A DNA stretch of 64,000 bases from an endosymbiont of unidentified scaly snail isolate Monju (GCF_000801295.1 NZ_AP012978.1:124001-188000); one strand, 5' to 3'. Shown: positions 42,069 through 52,252, counted from the first letter of the stretch. The notes: generated by a model from the letters alone, not told the origin. A program made the numbers and translations.

Positions 42069-42216
42069 GGGACTATTGTAAGCAGAGAGCCCGGTGTCTG
42101 CGCGACTGTGCTGGCGAAATCCGGGGGTGTTTCACCCTGACAGGATCATGGACGGCCCCTGTCTGGGTGAAGAACACACTGGCGCGGTCTTCGGAGCGGG
42201 CCGTGGCCTGCGGATT

Positions 42217-42627
42217 TTACAGATAACGTCGCCAATGCTGGGGGCGGTCGTCGCGGCAGCCATGGGTGCGATGAAGGTAGCGGTTGATGAAGATCTTGAC
42301 GGTGCAGTTGCTCTCTCCGCCCTCGCAGCCGAGGTTGATGCACTGAGTCTCCTCGGTGTACTTGATCAGTGCGCGGCGCATGCGCGAGAGCAGGCTGTTG
42401 TCGAGATGGAAGCCGAAGCCCTAGAGGAGCTCCTCGATGGCGGCCAGGGTGGCGTGATGAATGTCGTAGGCCACGCGCAGCTGGGTATCGTCGATGCGCT
42501 CGGCCAGCAGGATGCCCTCGCAGTCACGCAGCAGCTGTGCTGCGGTGCCGGCCTGATTGCGGTCGGGGTGCAGGTGGCAGAAGCTGATTTCGCGGAGCTT
42601 CAGCGGATTGTCGGGATTGGAGCGCAT
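42217..42627 (-). pseudogene. Small conserved gene interrupted by an amber codon
   Basis: Read from ATG 42627 the frame gives MRSNPDNPLKLREISFCHLH and so on for 68 codons, meets TAG at 42421-42423, then stays open for 67 further codons (GFGFHLDNSLLSRMRRALIKYTEE, CTVKIFINRYLHRTHGCRDD) to TAA at 42217. The second half looks like protein (basic, with a conserved-looking RPQHWRRYL end), and no start codon with a ribosome-binding site precedes it. GAG to TAG is the simplest origin. I do not recognise the function. Confidence 0.65.
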
Positions 42628-42698
42628 GGCCAGTCCGTCACGGGGGATTCATTGTCAATCGTGGTCCCGCAAGACGGGGTCGTCAATAGGGGAATCCC

Positions 42699-43520
42699 TC
42701 ATGTACGGCGGCGGCCGTGCGAGAAACGCGACAGGCCGGCCAGGTCGAGACCGGTGGCCACCTCGGTGTAACCGGCCTGTTCGAGCAGCTCCCGGCAGGC
42801 GGCGCCCTGGTCGTGGCCGTGCTCGAAGGCCAGCAGTCCGCCGGGGCGCAGGCGGGGCTGGGCCTGGGCGACAAGGCGACGAATGGCATCCAGGCCGTCG
42901 GGGCCGGCGGTCAGTGCCCCGCGCGGCTCGAAACGCAGGTCGCCCTGTTCGAGGTGGGGGTCGCCTTCGGCCACGTAGGGCGGGTTGCTGATGATCAGGT
43001 CGAAGGGCCCGACGATGCCCGCCAGCCAGTCGGCGTGCAGAAAGGTCACGTCCAGGCCGAGTCGTCGGGCGTTGTCGCGCGCCACCGCCAGGGCGCCTCC
43101 GCTGCGGTCGCTGGCGAGGATTTCCCAGTGCGGGCGCTCACGGGCCAGGGCCAGGGCAATGGTGCCGCAGCCGCAGCCCAGGTCGATGACCCGCTGCGGG
43201 GGCTCGGCTGGCAGCCGTTCGAGCACGAACTCGACCAGGTGCTCGGTCTCGGGGCGTGGGATCAGGGTGTGCCGGTCCACGCGCAGCGGCAACGACCAGA
43301 ATTCGCGCCAACCGGTGAGGTGGGCCACCGGTTCGCCGGCGAGGCGGCGCGCGAGCAGGGCCTCGAAGCGGCCCTGTTCCTGCGTCGTGGGCGGATGCTC
43401 GGGGTGGGCGTACAGCCAGGCGCGCTCGCGCCCCAGGGCGTGCGCCAGCAGGATCTCGGCCTCTGCCGGGTCGGCAAGGCGTCGGCGCGCGTCGCGCAGC
43501 AGGTCGCCGACGGTCTTCAT
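42699..43520 (-). CDS. prmC: Release factor glutamine methyltransferase
   Basis: 273 residues. Catalytic NPPYV ([17 protein letters not shown]), SAM motif [16 protein letters not shown], and an N-terminal helical domain ([16 protein letters not shown]). It methylates the GGQ glutamine of RF1 and RF2. Overlaps prfA by four bases, the normal hemA-prfA-prmC arrangement. Confidence 0.97.
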   Translation of the reverse strand: MKTVGDLLRDARRRLADPAEAEILLAHALGRERAWLYAHPEHPPTTQEQGRFEALLARRLAGEPVAHLTGWREFWSLPLRVDRHTLIPRPETEHLVEFVLERLPAEPPQRVIDLGCGCGTIALALARERPHWEILASDRSGGALAVARDNARRLGLDVTFLHADWLAGIVGPFDLIISNPPYVAEGDPHLEQGDLRFEPRGALTAGPDGLDAIRRLVAQAQPRLRPGGLLAFEHGHDQGAACRELLEQAGYTEVATGLDLAGLSRFSHGRRRT

Positions 43521-44599
43521 GCCTCCTCGCCCAGGTGGGCGAGCTGCGCGGCCTGGTGCTCTTGCATCAGCGGCTCGATCAGCGGATCGAGGTCGCCCAT
43601 CAGGATCTCGTCGAGCTTGTAGAGGGTGAGGTTGATGCGGTGGTCGGTGACCCGGCCCTGCGGAAAGTTGTAGGTGCGGATGCGCTCGGAGCGGTCACCG
43701 CTGCCGACTTGCAGGCGGCGGTCGGCGGCCTCGGCGGCGCGGGCCTCGCGCTCGGCGGCGTCCTTGAGACGGGCGGCCAGCAGGGCCAGGGCGCGCGCCT
43801 TGTTCTTGTGCTGCGAACGTTCGTCCTGGCACTCGACCACGGTGCCGGTGGGCAGGTGGGTGATGCGCACCGCCGAGTCGGTCTTGTTCACGTGCTGGCC
43901 GCCGGCGCCGGAGGCGCGGAAGGTGTCGATGCGCAGTTCCTGCGGGTTGATCTCGATCGCCTCGACCTCATCGGCCTCGGGCAGGATGGCCACGGTGCAG
44001 GCCGAGGTATGGATGCGCCCCTGGGATTCGGTTTCGGGCACGCGCTGTACCCGATGGGTGCCCGATTCGAATTTCAGCCGCGAGTACACCTCCGGGCCGC
44101 TCACCCGGGCCACCACCTCCTTGTAGCCGCCGTGTTCGCCGGGGCTCTCGCTGAGGATCTCGGTGCGCCAGCCGCGCTGCTCGGCATGGCGCAGGTACAT
44201 GCGCAACAGGTCACCGGCGAACAGTGCTGCCTCGGCGCCGCCGGTGCCGGCGCGAATCTCGAGGAAGACGTTGCGGTCGTCGTTGGGGTCGCGCGGCAGC
44301 AACAGGCGCTGCAGCTCGGGCAGCAGCTGCTCGGCGCGCTCGCGGGCCTCGCGCAGCGCCTCCTCGGCCAGTTCGGCCATCTCCGGGTCGTCGAGCATGG
44401 CCTCGGCCTGCTCGCGTTCGCGTTCGTTGTCCAGCCAGTCGCGCCAGGCAGCGGCGACCGGTTCGAGGCGGGCGTATTCGCGGCCCAGCTCGCGGAAGCG
44501 GTCGTTGTCGTTCTGTACTTCGGGGTCGGCGAGCAGGGCCTGGACCTCGGCGAAGCGCTCGGCGATCTGCTCGAGCCGGCGGCGGATGCTGGGTTTCAT
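43517..44599 (-). CDS. prfA: Peptide chain release factor 1
   Basis: 360 residues. [22 protein letters not shown] carries the GGQ loop that triggers peptide release. The family PxT codon-recognition region is near residues 185-190 ([18 protein letters not shown] follows). Starts eight bases after the hemA stop and overlaps prmC. Confidence 0.98.
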   Translation of the reverse strand: MKPSIRRRLEQIAERFAEVQALLADPEVQNDNDRFRELGREYARLEPVAAAWRDWLDNEREREQAEAMLDDPEMAELAEEALREARERAEQLLPELQRLLLPRDPNDDRNVFLEIRAGTGGAEAALFAGDLLRMYLRHAEQRGWRTEILSESPGEHGGYKEVVARVSGPEVYSRLKFESGTHRVQRVPETESQGRIHTSACTVAILPEADEVEAIEINPQELRIDTFRASGAGGQHVNKTDSAVRITHLPTGTVVECQDERSQHKNKARALALLAARLKDAAEREARAAEAADRRLQVGSGDRSERIRTYNFPQGRVTDHRINLTLYKLDEILMGDLDPLIEPLMQEHQAAQLAHLGEEA

Positions 44600-44606
44600 G
44601 GCTGGC

Positions 44607-45875
44607 TCAGGACTTGTTGCGGTCGTGGCCGAGCTGGAACAGGGTGTTGGCCGCGTCCAGCAGCTCGTGCCGGCCGCTGCTGCCGGCCAGGCGCAGCTGG
44701 GTGCTGGGGGTGTGCAGCAGCTTGTTGGTGAGGGTGTGGGCCAGGTAGTCCAGCACCTCGTGCGGGTCGCGCCCGGCTTCGATCATGCGCCGTGCCCGGG
44801 CCAGCACCTCGTCGCGCAGGCCCTCGGCATGGGCGCGGTAGTCCTGGATGAGATCCACCGCGTCCAGCGAGCCCAGCCAGGCGCGGAATTCGCGGACCTG
44901 GAAGTCGATGATCTCGCGCGCCTGCTCGGCCGCCTCCTGGCGCGAGCGCAGGTTCTCCTGGATCACCTCCTGCAGGTCGTCCACGGTGTAGAGATAGACG
45001 TCGCGCAGCTTGGCTACCTCGGGTTCGATGTCGCGCGGCACCGCGATATCGACCATGAACACCGGGCGGTGCCGGCGCTGCTTGAGCGCGCTCTCGACGG
45101 TGCCCTTGCCCAGTACCGGCAGCGGGCTGGCGGTGGAGGCGATGACGATGTCCGCCTCGGCCAGGTGTGCAGGCAGCTCGGTCAGGCCGATGGCATAGCC
45201 GCTGAACTCCTCGGCCAGCTCGCGCGCGCGAGAGACGGTGCGGTTGGCGACGATGATGCGGCCGATGCCATGCTGGTGCAGATGGCGGGCGGCCAGCTCG
45301 ATGGTCTCGCCGGCGCCGATCAGCAGCGCGGTCTGGTCGGCCAGGTCGGAGAAGATCTGTCGCGCCAGGCTCACCGCGGCGAAGGCCACCGATACCGGGC
45401 TGTCGCCGATGGCGGTGTCGGTGCGCACCTGCTTGGCGGTGTTGAAGGCATGCTGGAACAGGCGCTTGAGGGTCTTGCCGGTGTGTCCGGCATCGGTGGC
45501 GGTCTGGAAGGCCGCCTTCACCTGGCCGAGAATCTGCGGCTCGCCGAGCACCATGGAATCCAGGCCGCAGGCCACCGACAGCAGGTGGGCCACCGCCTCG
45601 TCGTCACGGTGTTCGTACAGGTAGGGGGCGATATCGTTGACCACCAGGCCGTGGAACTCGGCGATCCAGCAGCGCACCTGCTCGACCTGGTCCTCGTCCA
45701 CGTTACAGTACACCTCGGTGCGGTTGCAGGTGGAGAGGATCACCGCCTCGTTCACCCCGGGGCGCTCGCGCAGGTTGCGCAGGGCGCCGACCACGATGTC
45801 GGGCCCGAAGGTCACCCGTTCGCGGATGGCAACCGGCGCGCTGGTGTGATTGAGACCGACGGTGAGCAGGGTCAT
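44607..45875 (-). CDS. hemA: Glutamyl-tRNA reductase
   Basis: 422 residues from ATG 45875 ([15 protein letters not shown]). The nucleophilic Cys lies in [10 protein letters not shown], the NADPH-binding fold contains [15 protein letters not shown], and a C-terminal dimerisation helix follows. First committed step of tetrapyrrole synthesis by the C5 route. About 200 bases lie upstream to the next start without an obvious gene. Confidence 0.97.
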   Translation of the reverse strand: MTLLTVGLNHTSAPVAIRERVTFGPDIVVGALRNLRERPGVNEAVILSTCNRTEVYCNVDEDQVEQVRCWIAEFHGLVVNDIAPYLYEHRDDEAVAHLLSVACGLDSMVLGEPQILGQVKAAFQTATDAGHTGKTLKRLFQHAFNTAKQVRTDTAIGDSPVSVAFAAVSLARQIFSDLADQTALLIGAGETIELAARHLHQHGIGRIIVANRTVSRARELAEEFSGYAIGLTELPAHLAEADIVIASTASPLPVLGKGTVESALKQRRHRPVFMVDIAVPRDIEPEVAKLRDVYLYTVDDLQEVIQENLRSRQEAAEQAREIIDFQVREFRAWLGSLDAVDLIQDYRAHAEGLRDEVLARARRMIEAGRDPHEVLDYLAHTLTNKLLHTPSTQLRLAGSSGRHELLDAANTLFQLGHDRNKS

Positions 45876-46078
45876 GGCGGGGCGGGAATGTCTCTGGCTA
45901 CGGCCTTGGGACCGGAAATTTTGGATTATCAATGAGTTGAATGCAAGGCAATGTCCGATGTGTGTGATGCCGGACGCGCGATCCCTGCCGTGTGTTCGGC
46001 GTTTGTGTGAGCGGGAATGCGTGGGGGAGTGATGGTCATCGACCGACCGGAGGGGCTCCGGCCGGTCGGTGCTATGGT

Positions 46079-46522
46079 TCATGCCTGAAAGTCGTTGCGG
46101 GGTGGTGGAGGGGGCGGGGAGTCATTGTCCTCGCAGATCAGGTTCTGGGTCAGGCAGAGGGTGCCACCGATGATGGCACCACCCAGCAGCAGGGCCGCGC
46201 CGGTGCCGATCTCCGTGCCGCCGAGGGTCAGGTCGTTGCTGCGCGGGTCCCGCACCAGCAGGGTCATGCCGTTGAACCGCAGGTTGTGCAGCTGGCCTTC
46301 CTGGAAGCGGAAGTCGACCAGGTTGCGCTGCAGTACGGGCTGGCCAGGTCCGGTTCGCAGGGACTGGTCCAGGCTGAGGCCATAGCTTGCCGGGTGGTGG
46401 GCGCCGCCGTCGAAGGGCAGTCGATAGTAGATCGAGACCCGTGAGTCGTCGAAGCCGGCGGCCAGGCTGGCGCCGCCGAGTACGGTAGCCAGGGTGGCCG
46501 CCAGCAGTCGGGTTCCTTTCAT
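46079..46522 (-). CDS. Secreted hypothetical protein
   Basis: 147 residues. Signal peptide MKGTRLLAATLATVLGGASLAAG, a short soluble region with beta character (RVSIYYRLPFDGG, LHNLRFNGMTLLVRD), then a glycine-rich hydrophobic segment (GAALLLGGAIIGGTLCLTQ) and a polyproline end. It may be anchored by that second segment. AGGAGG precedes the start. No family recognised. It is divergent from the TPR lipoprotein gene. Confidence 0.78.
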   Translation of the reverse strand: MKGTRLLAATLATVLGGASLAAGFDDSRVSIYYRLPFDGGAHHPASYGLSLDQSLRTGPGQPVLQRNLVDFRFQEGQLHNLRFNGMTLLVRDPRSNDLTLGGTEIGTGAALLLGGAIIGGTLCLTQNLICEDNDSPPPPPPRNDFQA

Positions 46523-46709
46523 CCTTGGTCCTCCTCACCTTGATGGTGGTTGTCGTGTTGTCGGGGCCGGGTAATCGCGCAAAAGGCGAACGCCCGTCGG
46601 GAGCCTAGCACCATTTTTTCTTCGAGGCGGGGCTTCGCGGGTCTCCCGGCCGATCGTCTCGTGAGGCCTTCGCGTTGCTTTATGGTTTCCTTCCGGTAAT
46701 CTTGATCCG

Positions 46710-48473
46710 ATGAAGTCCCCCTGCCGTCTTTTGCCGATCACCCTGTCCCTGGTGCTGAGCGCCTGTGGCGGGGGCATGCTGTCCAAGCGTCCCGATGTTT
46801 CGTCCGAAGCCGCGACAGCTGCACGGCAGGCTCCGAAGGCACTGCCGTTTCCCGCGCCAGAGCGCCCCGCGGTGTCGCTCGACCAGGATCTGTTGCTCGA
46901 CTACCTGGTCGGCGAGATCGGTGCGTGCCTGGGGGATTTCGGCAAGTCGGCCAGGGCCTACCTCGAAGCGGCGGAGCGGGCCCGCGACCCTTATGCCGCC
47001 GAGCGCGCCACGCGTATCGCCTGGCATGTGCAGGATATGGGGCTGGCGCAGCGAGCGGCCCGTCTCTGGGTCGAACTCGCGCCCAACAGCCTGGCGGCCC
47101 GTCAGTTTCTAGGGCTGGCCCTTTTGCGCGCGGGCCAGTCTGCCGGCGCCCTGGTTCAGTTCCGCGCCATGCTCGAGATCGCCCATGCCCTCGGCAAGGA
47201 CGGTTATCTGCTGGTGGCCGGCGCCCTGGCGCGCGAACAGGACAAGGGTCGTGCCCTGGCGCTGATGCGCCAGCTGGCCGGCGAGACGCCGGACGCCGCG
47301 GGTGCGCGTTACGGTCTGGCTCTGCTGCTGACCTCACAGCATCGCTATCCCGAGGCCGAGAGCCTGTTGCGGCAGGTGCTGCACCGAACGCCGGAACGGG
47401 CGGAGGCCTGGTCCCTGCTGGCTCGGGTGTTGATCGCCCGGGGGCAGCGCGATGCGGCGTTGGATGTGCTGGAGCAGGCGCTGGATCACCATCCGGGCAA
47501 TCGCCGCCTGCGGCTCAGTCGTGCCCGCCTGCTGGTGGCTGCCGAGCGTTACGAAGACGCGCTGGCGCAGTTTCGCGAACTGTACCGGCGAGACCCGAAG
47601 GATCTCCAGGTGCTGTTTGGTTACGCCATGCTGGCCACGCAGCAGCAGCGCTGGGAAGAAGCGCGGCGGCTGTGGCAGGCGTTGCGGGGCAGCCCGCGAT
47701 TCGCCAACGACGCGACCTATTTCCTGGGGCAGGTCGAGGAGGCCAGCGGCAACAAGGTCACGGCGATCGGGCTGTATCGCAGCGTAAATCAGGGTGATCT
47801 GCGGGCCGACGCGACCATTCGCGCCGCCGTCCTGATCGCGGAAGACGTCAAGCGCCTGGACGAGGCTCGTCAGCTGCTGCGGCGCGCGCGCGAGGCGGTG
47901 CCCAAGCGCAAGGCCGATCTCTATCTTGCCGAGATCGAGCTGCTGCGGCAGCACGGCGCGAATCGTGCGGAAATTCTTGGTCTCTACGAGGAGGCTTTGA
48001 AAGCCCTGCCTGGTAACACCGACTTGCTCTACGGGCGTGGGCTCTACTATTCCGAGGTCGGCGACCATGCGGCCATGGAACGCGATTTTCGGCAGGTGCT
48101 GAAGCAGGACCCGCAGCACGCCGATGCCCTCAACGCCCTGGGCTACATGCTGGCCCAGCGGAACGTCCGTTTGCAGGAGGCGCGGCGCTATATCGAGCAG
48201 GCCCTGCAGCTCAAGCCGGACTCGCCCGCAGTGCTCGACAGCATGGGCTGGGTGTTGTACCGCCTGGGGCAGCTCGAAGCTGCGCGCGACTACCTGCAAC
48301 GTGCCTGGCAGCGGGATCACGATGCCGAGATCACCGGTCACCTGATCGAGGTGCTCTGGGCGTTGGGCGAACGCCGCAAGGCGCGCCGGTTGCTCGAGGA
48401 GGCCCTGCGGGAAGGCGCCTCCGACGAATATCTGTCGCGCCTGCGGCAGCGCCTGCTCGAATCCGGGTCATGA
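46710..48473 (+). CDS. TPR-repeat outer membrane lipoprotein
   Basis: 587 residues. Lipobox LVLSAC after a signal peptide, then at least ten tetratricopeptide repeats through most of the protein (e.g. AWSLLARVLIARGQRDAALDVLEQALDHHPGN, ALNALGYMLAQRNVRLQEARRYIEQALQLKPDS). Large TPR lipoproteins at this spot between hemA and ispE are common in gammaproteobacteria, usually with lolB following. Here its stop overlaps the ispE start and lolB is missing. Probable envelope assembly or scaffold role; partner unknown. Confidence 0.88.
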   Translation: MKSPCRLLPITLSLVLSACGGGMLSKRPDVSSEAATAARQAPKALPFPAPERPAVSLDQDLLLDYLVGEIGACLGDFGKSARAYLEAAERARDPYAAERATRIAWHVQDMGLAQRAARLWVELAPNSLAARQFLGLALLRAGQSAGALVQFRAMLEIAHALGKDGYLLVAGALAREQDKGRALALMRQLAGETPDAAGARYGLALLLTSQHRYPEAESLLRQVLHRTPERAEAWSLLARVLIARGQRDAALDVLEQALDHHPGNRRLRLSRARLLVAAERYEDALAQFRELYRRDPKDLQVLFGYAMLATQQQRWEEARRLWQALRGSPRFANDATYFLGQVEEASGNKVTAIGLYRSVNQGDLRADATIRAAVLIAEDVKRLDEARQLLRRAREAVPKRKADLYLAEIELLRQHGANRAEILGLYEEALKALPGNTDLLYGRGLYYSEVGDHAAMERDFRQVLKQDPQHADALNALGYMLAQRNVRLQEARRYIEQALQLKPDSPAVLDSMGWVLYRLGQLEAARDYLQRAWQRDHDAEITGHLIEVLWALGERRKARRLLEEALREGASDEYLSRLRQRLLESGS

Positions 48474-49318
48474 GCGACTGGTCGCGCGGCTGGCCGGCGC
48501 CGGCCAAGCTCAATCTCATGCTGCGCATCACCGGCCGCCGCGCCGACGGCTATCACGAGCTGCAGACGGTGTTCCAGTTTCTGGATCTGTGCGATGAGCT
48601 GGACTTCCGGGTGCGGAAAGACGGAAAGGTTCGGCGGCTCGACCCGCTGCCGGGGGTCGCTCCCGAGGCTGACCTCACGGTGCGCGCGGCGCGCCTGTTG
48701 CGGAACTACGCCGGTGTGGCGCCAGGTGTGGATATCGCCCTGCGCAAGCGATTGCCCATGGGGGGCGGCCTGGGCGGCGGCAGTTCCAATGCCGCCACCG
48801 TGCTGCATGCGCTCAATCATCTGTGGGGCTGCGGTCTGGACGACGCCGAGCTGGCCGTCCTGGGTCTGCGCCTGGGGGCCGACGTGCCCATCTTTGTGCA
48901 CGGGCACGCCGCCTGGGCCGAGGGCGTGGGGGAGCGCCTGCGCCCCATCGCGTTGCCCGAGCCCTGGTATCTGGTGATCGCACCCGATTGCCACGTGGCG
49001 ACCGGCGAAGTATTTTCCGCCCCGGAATTGACAAGAAATTCCCGCCCGATCATAATACGCGCCTTTATTGCGGGCGACCGGCGCAACGATTGTCTTCCCG
49101 TCGTCCGCGAGCGCTATCCGGCAGTATCGCAAGTCATTGAATGGCTTGAAGAACGTGCCGAGGCTCGGCTGACTGGCACCGGTGGCTGCGTGTTCGCCGA
49201 GTTTGCCTCGGCCAGTGCGGCAGAACAGGTCCGGCAGCAGGTGCCGGCCGACTGGCAGGCCTGGGTGGCGCGCGGGTGTAACCGCTCTCCCCTGCGAGGG
49301 CGGCTTGAGCACGACTGA
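48470..49318 (+). CDS. ispE: 4-diphosphocytidyl-2-C-methyl-D-erythritol kinase
   Basis: 282 residues, GHMP kinase. PAPAKLNLMLRITGRRADGYHELQT (substrate Lys and Asp region), PMGGGLGGGSSNAATVL (ATP loop) and LTGTGGCVFAEF (third motif). Fourth step of the MEP isoprenoid route. Coupled to the TPR gene by a 4-base overlap; tRNA-Gln follows by six bases, as in many gammaproteobacteria. Confidence 0.97.
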   Translation: MSDWSRGWPAPAKLNLMLRITGRRADGYHELQTVFQFLDLCDELDFRVRKDGKVRRLDPLPGVAPEADLTVRAARLLRNYAGVAPGVDIALRKRLPMGGGLGGGSSNAATVLHALNHLWGCGLDDAELAVLGLRLGADVPIFVHGHAAWAEGVGERLRPIALPEPWYLVIAPDCHVATGEVFSAPELTRNSRPIIIRAFIAGDRRNDCLPVVRERYPAVSQVIEWLEERAEARLTGTGGCVFAEFASASAAEQVRQQVPADWQAWVARGCNRSPLRGRLEHD

Positions 49319-49323
49319 ACAAC

Positions 49324-49398
49324 TGGGGTGTCGCCAAGCGGTAAGGCACCGGACTTTGACTCCGGCATGCGCAGGTTCGAATCCTGCCACCCCAGCCA
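49324..49398 (+). tRNA. tRNA-Gln (anticodon UUG)
   Basis: Acceptor TGGGGTG pairs with CACCCCA, discriminator G and encoded CCA. Anticodon stem CCGGA/TCCGG holds loop CTTTGAC with anticodon TTG. T-arm GCAGG-TTCGAAT-CCTGC. Full cloverleaf, 75 bases. Confidence 0.97.
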
Positions 49399-49558
49399 TA
49401 TTTGGAAACGGCCGCGTAGCGGCCGCGCTGGGAGTATCCTGGTGGCAGGGTTCGAACCGTAGGGGTTCGACAGAGGCGCGCAGCGCCGGAGCGCGCCGCC
49501 GCAGGCGGCGGCCCGAAGGGCCGGGGCGAAGCCGAGCCATCCTGCCACCCCAGCCATA
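49399..49558. repeat. Copies of the tRNA-Gln 3' end downstream of the gene
   Basis: Bases 49441-49458 are an inverted copy (17 of 18) of the T-arm and acceptor at 49374-49391; bases 49539-49558 are an exact 20-base direct copy of 49381-49400, the tRNA 3' end. Between them are a CGGCCGC-GTA-GCGGCCG hairpin (49409-49425) and a palindromic GCCGCCGCAGGCGGCGGC (about 49491-49510). No integrase is present. No gene is seen in this stretch up to prs. Confidence 0.8.
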
Positions 49559-49684
49559 CTTTGAAGGGTCGCAGCGCAGGCCGGCAGCGACAGCACAAGC
49601 AGACAGGGCGGCTGCGGGGCCGCCACAAAAGAGAGGTCGCCGGGGCGCGGCCTTCTTCGTCTCTGATACCTAGCGGAGAACGAC

Positions 49685-50638
49685 ATGCCCGCCAGCAGCA
49701 TGATGGTGTTTTCGGGGAACGCACATCCCGAACTGTCGGTCGATATCACCGACTATCTGAGCATCCCGCTGGGCAAGGCGGTGGTCGGCCAGTTCAGCGA
49801 CGGCGAGGTGATGGTCGAGATCGAGGAAAATGTGCGCGGCCGCGACGTGTTCGTGGTGCAGCCGACCTCGGAGCCGACCAACGACAACCTGATGGAACTG
49901 CTGGTGATGATCGATGCCCTGCGCTGGGCCTCGGCGCGGCGCATCACTGCGGTCATCCCCTACTTCGGCTATGCGCGGCAGGACCGGCGGCCGCGCTCGG
50001 CCCGGGTGCCGATCACCGCGCGCCTGGTAGCGAAGATGATTGCCACCGCCGGTGCCGACCGGGTGCTGACCATGGATCTGCATGCCGACCAGATCCAGGG
50101 TTTCTTCGACATCCCGGTGGACAACGTGTACTCGTCGCCGATCCTGCTGGGCGACATCTGGCGCCAGCAGTATCCCTATCTGATCGTGGTCTCGCCGGAC
50201 GTGGGTGGCGTGGTGCGGGCCCGCGCGCTGGCCAAGCGCCTGGACGACGCGGATCTGGCGATCATCGACAAGCGCCGGCCCAAGGCCAACGAGGCGCAGG
50301 TGATGAACATCATCGGCGACGTGGCGGGACGCACCTGCGTACTGGTGGACGATCTGGTCGATACTGCTGGCACCCTGTGCAAGGCCGCCGGTGCACTCAA
50401 GGCCGCGGGGGCGGCCAAGGTGGTGGCCTATTGCACCCACGCGGTGCTGTCGGGACCGGCGGTGAGCAATATCCAGGCCTCCGACCTGGACGAGCTGGTG
50501 GTGTCCAACACCATCCCGCTGCGCAAGGAGGCGAAGGCCTGCAGCAAGATCCGGCAGCTCTCGATCGCCGGCCTGCTGGCCGAGACGATCCGCCGCATCA
50601 GCAACGAGGAATCGGTCAGTTCGCTGTTCGTCGATTGA
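49685..50638 (+). CDS. prs: Ribose-phosphate pyrophosphokinase
   Basis: 317 residues. [22 protein letters not shown], the flexible loop [31 protein letters not shown] and the PRPP loop [12 protein letters not shown]. Makes PRPP for nucleotides, His and Trp. Start ATG 49685 with GGAG upstream. It belongs to the conserved ispE-tRNA-Gln-prs-rplY-pth run. Confidence 0.98.
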   Translation: MPASSMMVFSGNAHPELSVDITDYLSIPLGKAVVGQFSDGEVMVEIEENVRGRDVFVVQPTSEPTNDNLMELLVMIDALRWASARRITAVIPYFGYARQDRRPRSARVPITARLVAKMIATAGADRVLTMDLHADQIQGFFDIPVDNVYSSPILLGDIWRQQYPYLIVVSPDVGGVVRARALAKRLDDADLAIIDKRRPKANEAQVMNIIGDVAGRTCVLVDDLVDTAGTLCKAAGALKAAGAAKVVAYCTHAVLSGPAVSNIQASDLDELVVSNTIPLRKEAKACSKIRQLSIAGLLAETIRRISNEESVSSLFVD

Positions 50639-50741
50639 GCAGCGGGCGGATCAAGGCGCAGGCGCGAGCCTGCATTCAGGGGTCCTGTCCAGTGCCTGGT
50701 CGCGGGCGGACAGGGCCGTTACACGAGAACGGGAGTTCGCA

Positions 50742-51374
50742 ATGAGCAATACAGTCGATTTGAAAGCCGTCACTCGCGAGGTGCAGGGCAAGGGTGCGAG
50801 CCGCCGCCTGCGTCGCGAGGGCATGGTGCCCTGCATCCTCTATGGTGGGGGCAAGGAACCACAGATGATTGCCACCCGGCACAACGAGCTGGTGCACGAA
50901 CTGGAAGACGAGAGCTTCTTCTCGCGCGTGCTGACCATCGAGATCGACGGCACGCCGGTCAAGGCCGTGCTCAAGGACCTGCAACGCCACCCGGCCAAGC
51001 CTTTTGTCCTGCACGCCGATTTCCAGCGCGTGTCCGAGCACGACGCCATCCGCATGCACGTGCCGCTGCACTTCATCAACGAGGACAAGGCGCCGGGCGT
51101 CAAGGCCGGTGGTGAAGTCTCGCACATGCTGGCCGATGTCGAGGTCATCTGCGAGGCCGGCAGCCTGCCTGAGTACATCGAGGTAGACCTGAGTGGCATG
51201 CAGATCGGTGACATGTTGCACCTGAGCGACCTCAAGTTGCCTGAAGGTGTGGAACTGGCCGCCCTGTCGCACGGCGAGGAGTCCGAGAACATGGCCGTGG
51301 TCAACATCCACGCTGCGCGCGGCGCTGCTGCCGAAGAAGGTGGTGAGGAAGAAAGCGAGGCCGAAGGCGAGTAA
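50742..51374 (+). CDS. rplY: Ribosomal protein bL25, long (Ctc) form
   Basis: 210 residues: N-terminal 5S rRNA-binding domain (REVQGKGASRRLRREGMVPCILYGG), a C-terminal beta domain (PGVKAGGEVSHMLADVEVICE) and an acidic tail (EEGGEEESEAEGE). Long relative to E. coli L25 (94 residues), but usual for many proteobacteria. Confidence 0.97.
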   Translation: MSNTVDLKAVTREVQGKGASRRLRREGMVPCILYGGGKEPQMIATRHNELVHELEDESFFSRVLTIEIDGTPVKAVLKDLQRHPAKPFVLHADFQRVSEHDAIRMHVPLHFINEDKAPGVKAGGEVSHMLADVEVICEAGSLPEYIEVDLSGMQIGDMLHLSDLKLPEGVELAALSHGEESENMAVVNIHAARGAAAEEGGEEESEAEGE

Positions 51375-51400
51375 TGCGCCGACAGTTTGGCTGAGAGAGC

Positions 51401-51422
51401 GGCGGCCCCTGGCCGCCGTTTT
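51401..51422 (+). terminator. Terminator-like hairpin between rplY and pth
   Basis: GGCGGCC-CCT-GGCCGCC followed by GTTTTC. It lies 26 bases past the rplY stop and 24 bases before pth, so it may partly terminate or attenuate transcription into pth. Confidence 0.65.
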
Positions 51423-51445
51423 CATATCCGGCGAGGAAGCAGAAG

Positions 51446-52030
51446 ATGAAAGGCGATGCCATCCAGTGCGTGGTGGGCCTGGGCAACCCCGGCCCCCGGT
51501 ATGCAGATACCCGGCACAATGTGGGTTTCTGGTTCGTCGATCGCCTGGCCAGGCGTTATGGCGCGGTGCTGCGTGCCGAGAACAAGTTTTCCGGCGAAGT
51601 GGCGCGCATTCGCACCGAGACGGGTGAGTGCTGGCTGCTCAAGCCCATGACCTACATGAATCACAGTGGTCGCGCGGTCGGCGCCTTCGCTCGTTTCTAC
51701 CGGATCCCGCCAGAGCGCCTGCTGGTCGTCCATGACGATCTGGACCTGGCGCCAGGGACCTTCCGCCTGAAACGCAGCGGGGGACATGGTGGCCACAATG
51801 GCCTGCGTGACATCATCGCTGTGCTCGGCAGCAAGGACTTTGTGCGTGCCCGTATCGGCATCGGTCACCCGGGGCACCGGGATGCGGTGACCGATCATGT
51901 CCTCTCCCGCCCGGGCAAGATCGAGCAGGAGGCCATCGAACGCGGTCTCGACGAGCTGGAGCGTCACTGGCCGCTGGTGCAGGCCGGAGACCTGCAAACG
52001 GCCATGCAGGCGATCCATTCCACGACCTGA
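51446..52030 (+). CDS. pth: Peptidyl-tRNA hydrolase
   Basis: 194 residues. VGLGNPGPRYADTRHNVGFWFVD contains the catalytic His; KPMTYMNHSGRAV and VHDDLDLAPGTFRLKRSGGHGGHNGLRD complete the family signatures. Recycles peptidyl-tRNA from stalled ribosomes. ychF usually follows, but here the next gene is convergent. Confidence 0.98.
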   Translation: MKGDAIQCVVGLGNPGPRYADTRHNVGFWFVDRLARRYGAVLRAENKFSGEVARIRTETGECWLLKPMTYMNHSGRAVGAFARFYRIPPERLLVVHDDLDLAPGTFRLKRSGGHGGHNGLRDIIAVLGSKDFVRARIGIGHPGHRDAVTDHVLSRPGKIEQEAIERGLDELERHWPLVQAGDLQTAMQAIHSTT

Positions 52031-52191
52031 GGACGTCGCGGCGAGGGAGCTGATTCGGTGTGCAGGAGGCCCTTCACTGGACCGAATTGTTCGCGGAGAG
52101 GTGGCTCGCGGCGGGGGCGCCGCTCCTGCAGCTGTATTTGATGCGAGGTGATGCGGTAGGGGATCCGTCCCCGAGCCGAACCGCAGACAAC

Positions 52192-52214
52192 AAAAAGGCC
52201 CGCCGAGGCGGGCC
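52192..52214 (-). terminator. Intrinsic terminator of the MMPL exporter gene
   Basis: On the minus strand GGCCCGCC-TC-GGCGGGCC is followed by TTTTTG. A second GC hairpin (GCCCCGGC-AGG-GCCGGGGC, about 52227-52246) lies between it and the stop codon. The rest of 52031-52252 holds no gene that I can see. Confidence 0.85.
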
Positions 52215-52252
52215 GAACGGTCGCAAGCCCCGGCAGGGCCGGGGCGTTCTTG

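Noticed and set aside
42421-42423. In-frame TAG read as pyrrolysine
   Set aside because: No pyrrolysine machinery is known for this group and no tRNA-Pyl was seen; a nonsense change is simpler.
49114-49749. Minus-strand frame containing WLGWQDSNLRMPESKSGALP
   Set aside because: This is the antisense translation of tRNA-Gln and its repeats, a known class of spurious protein.
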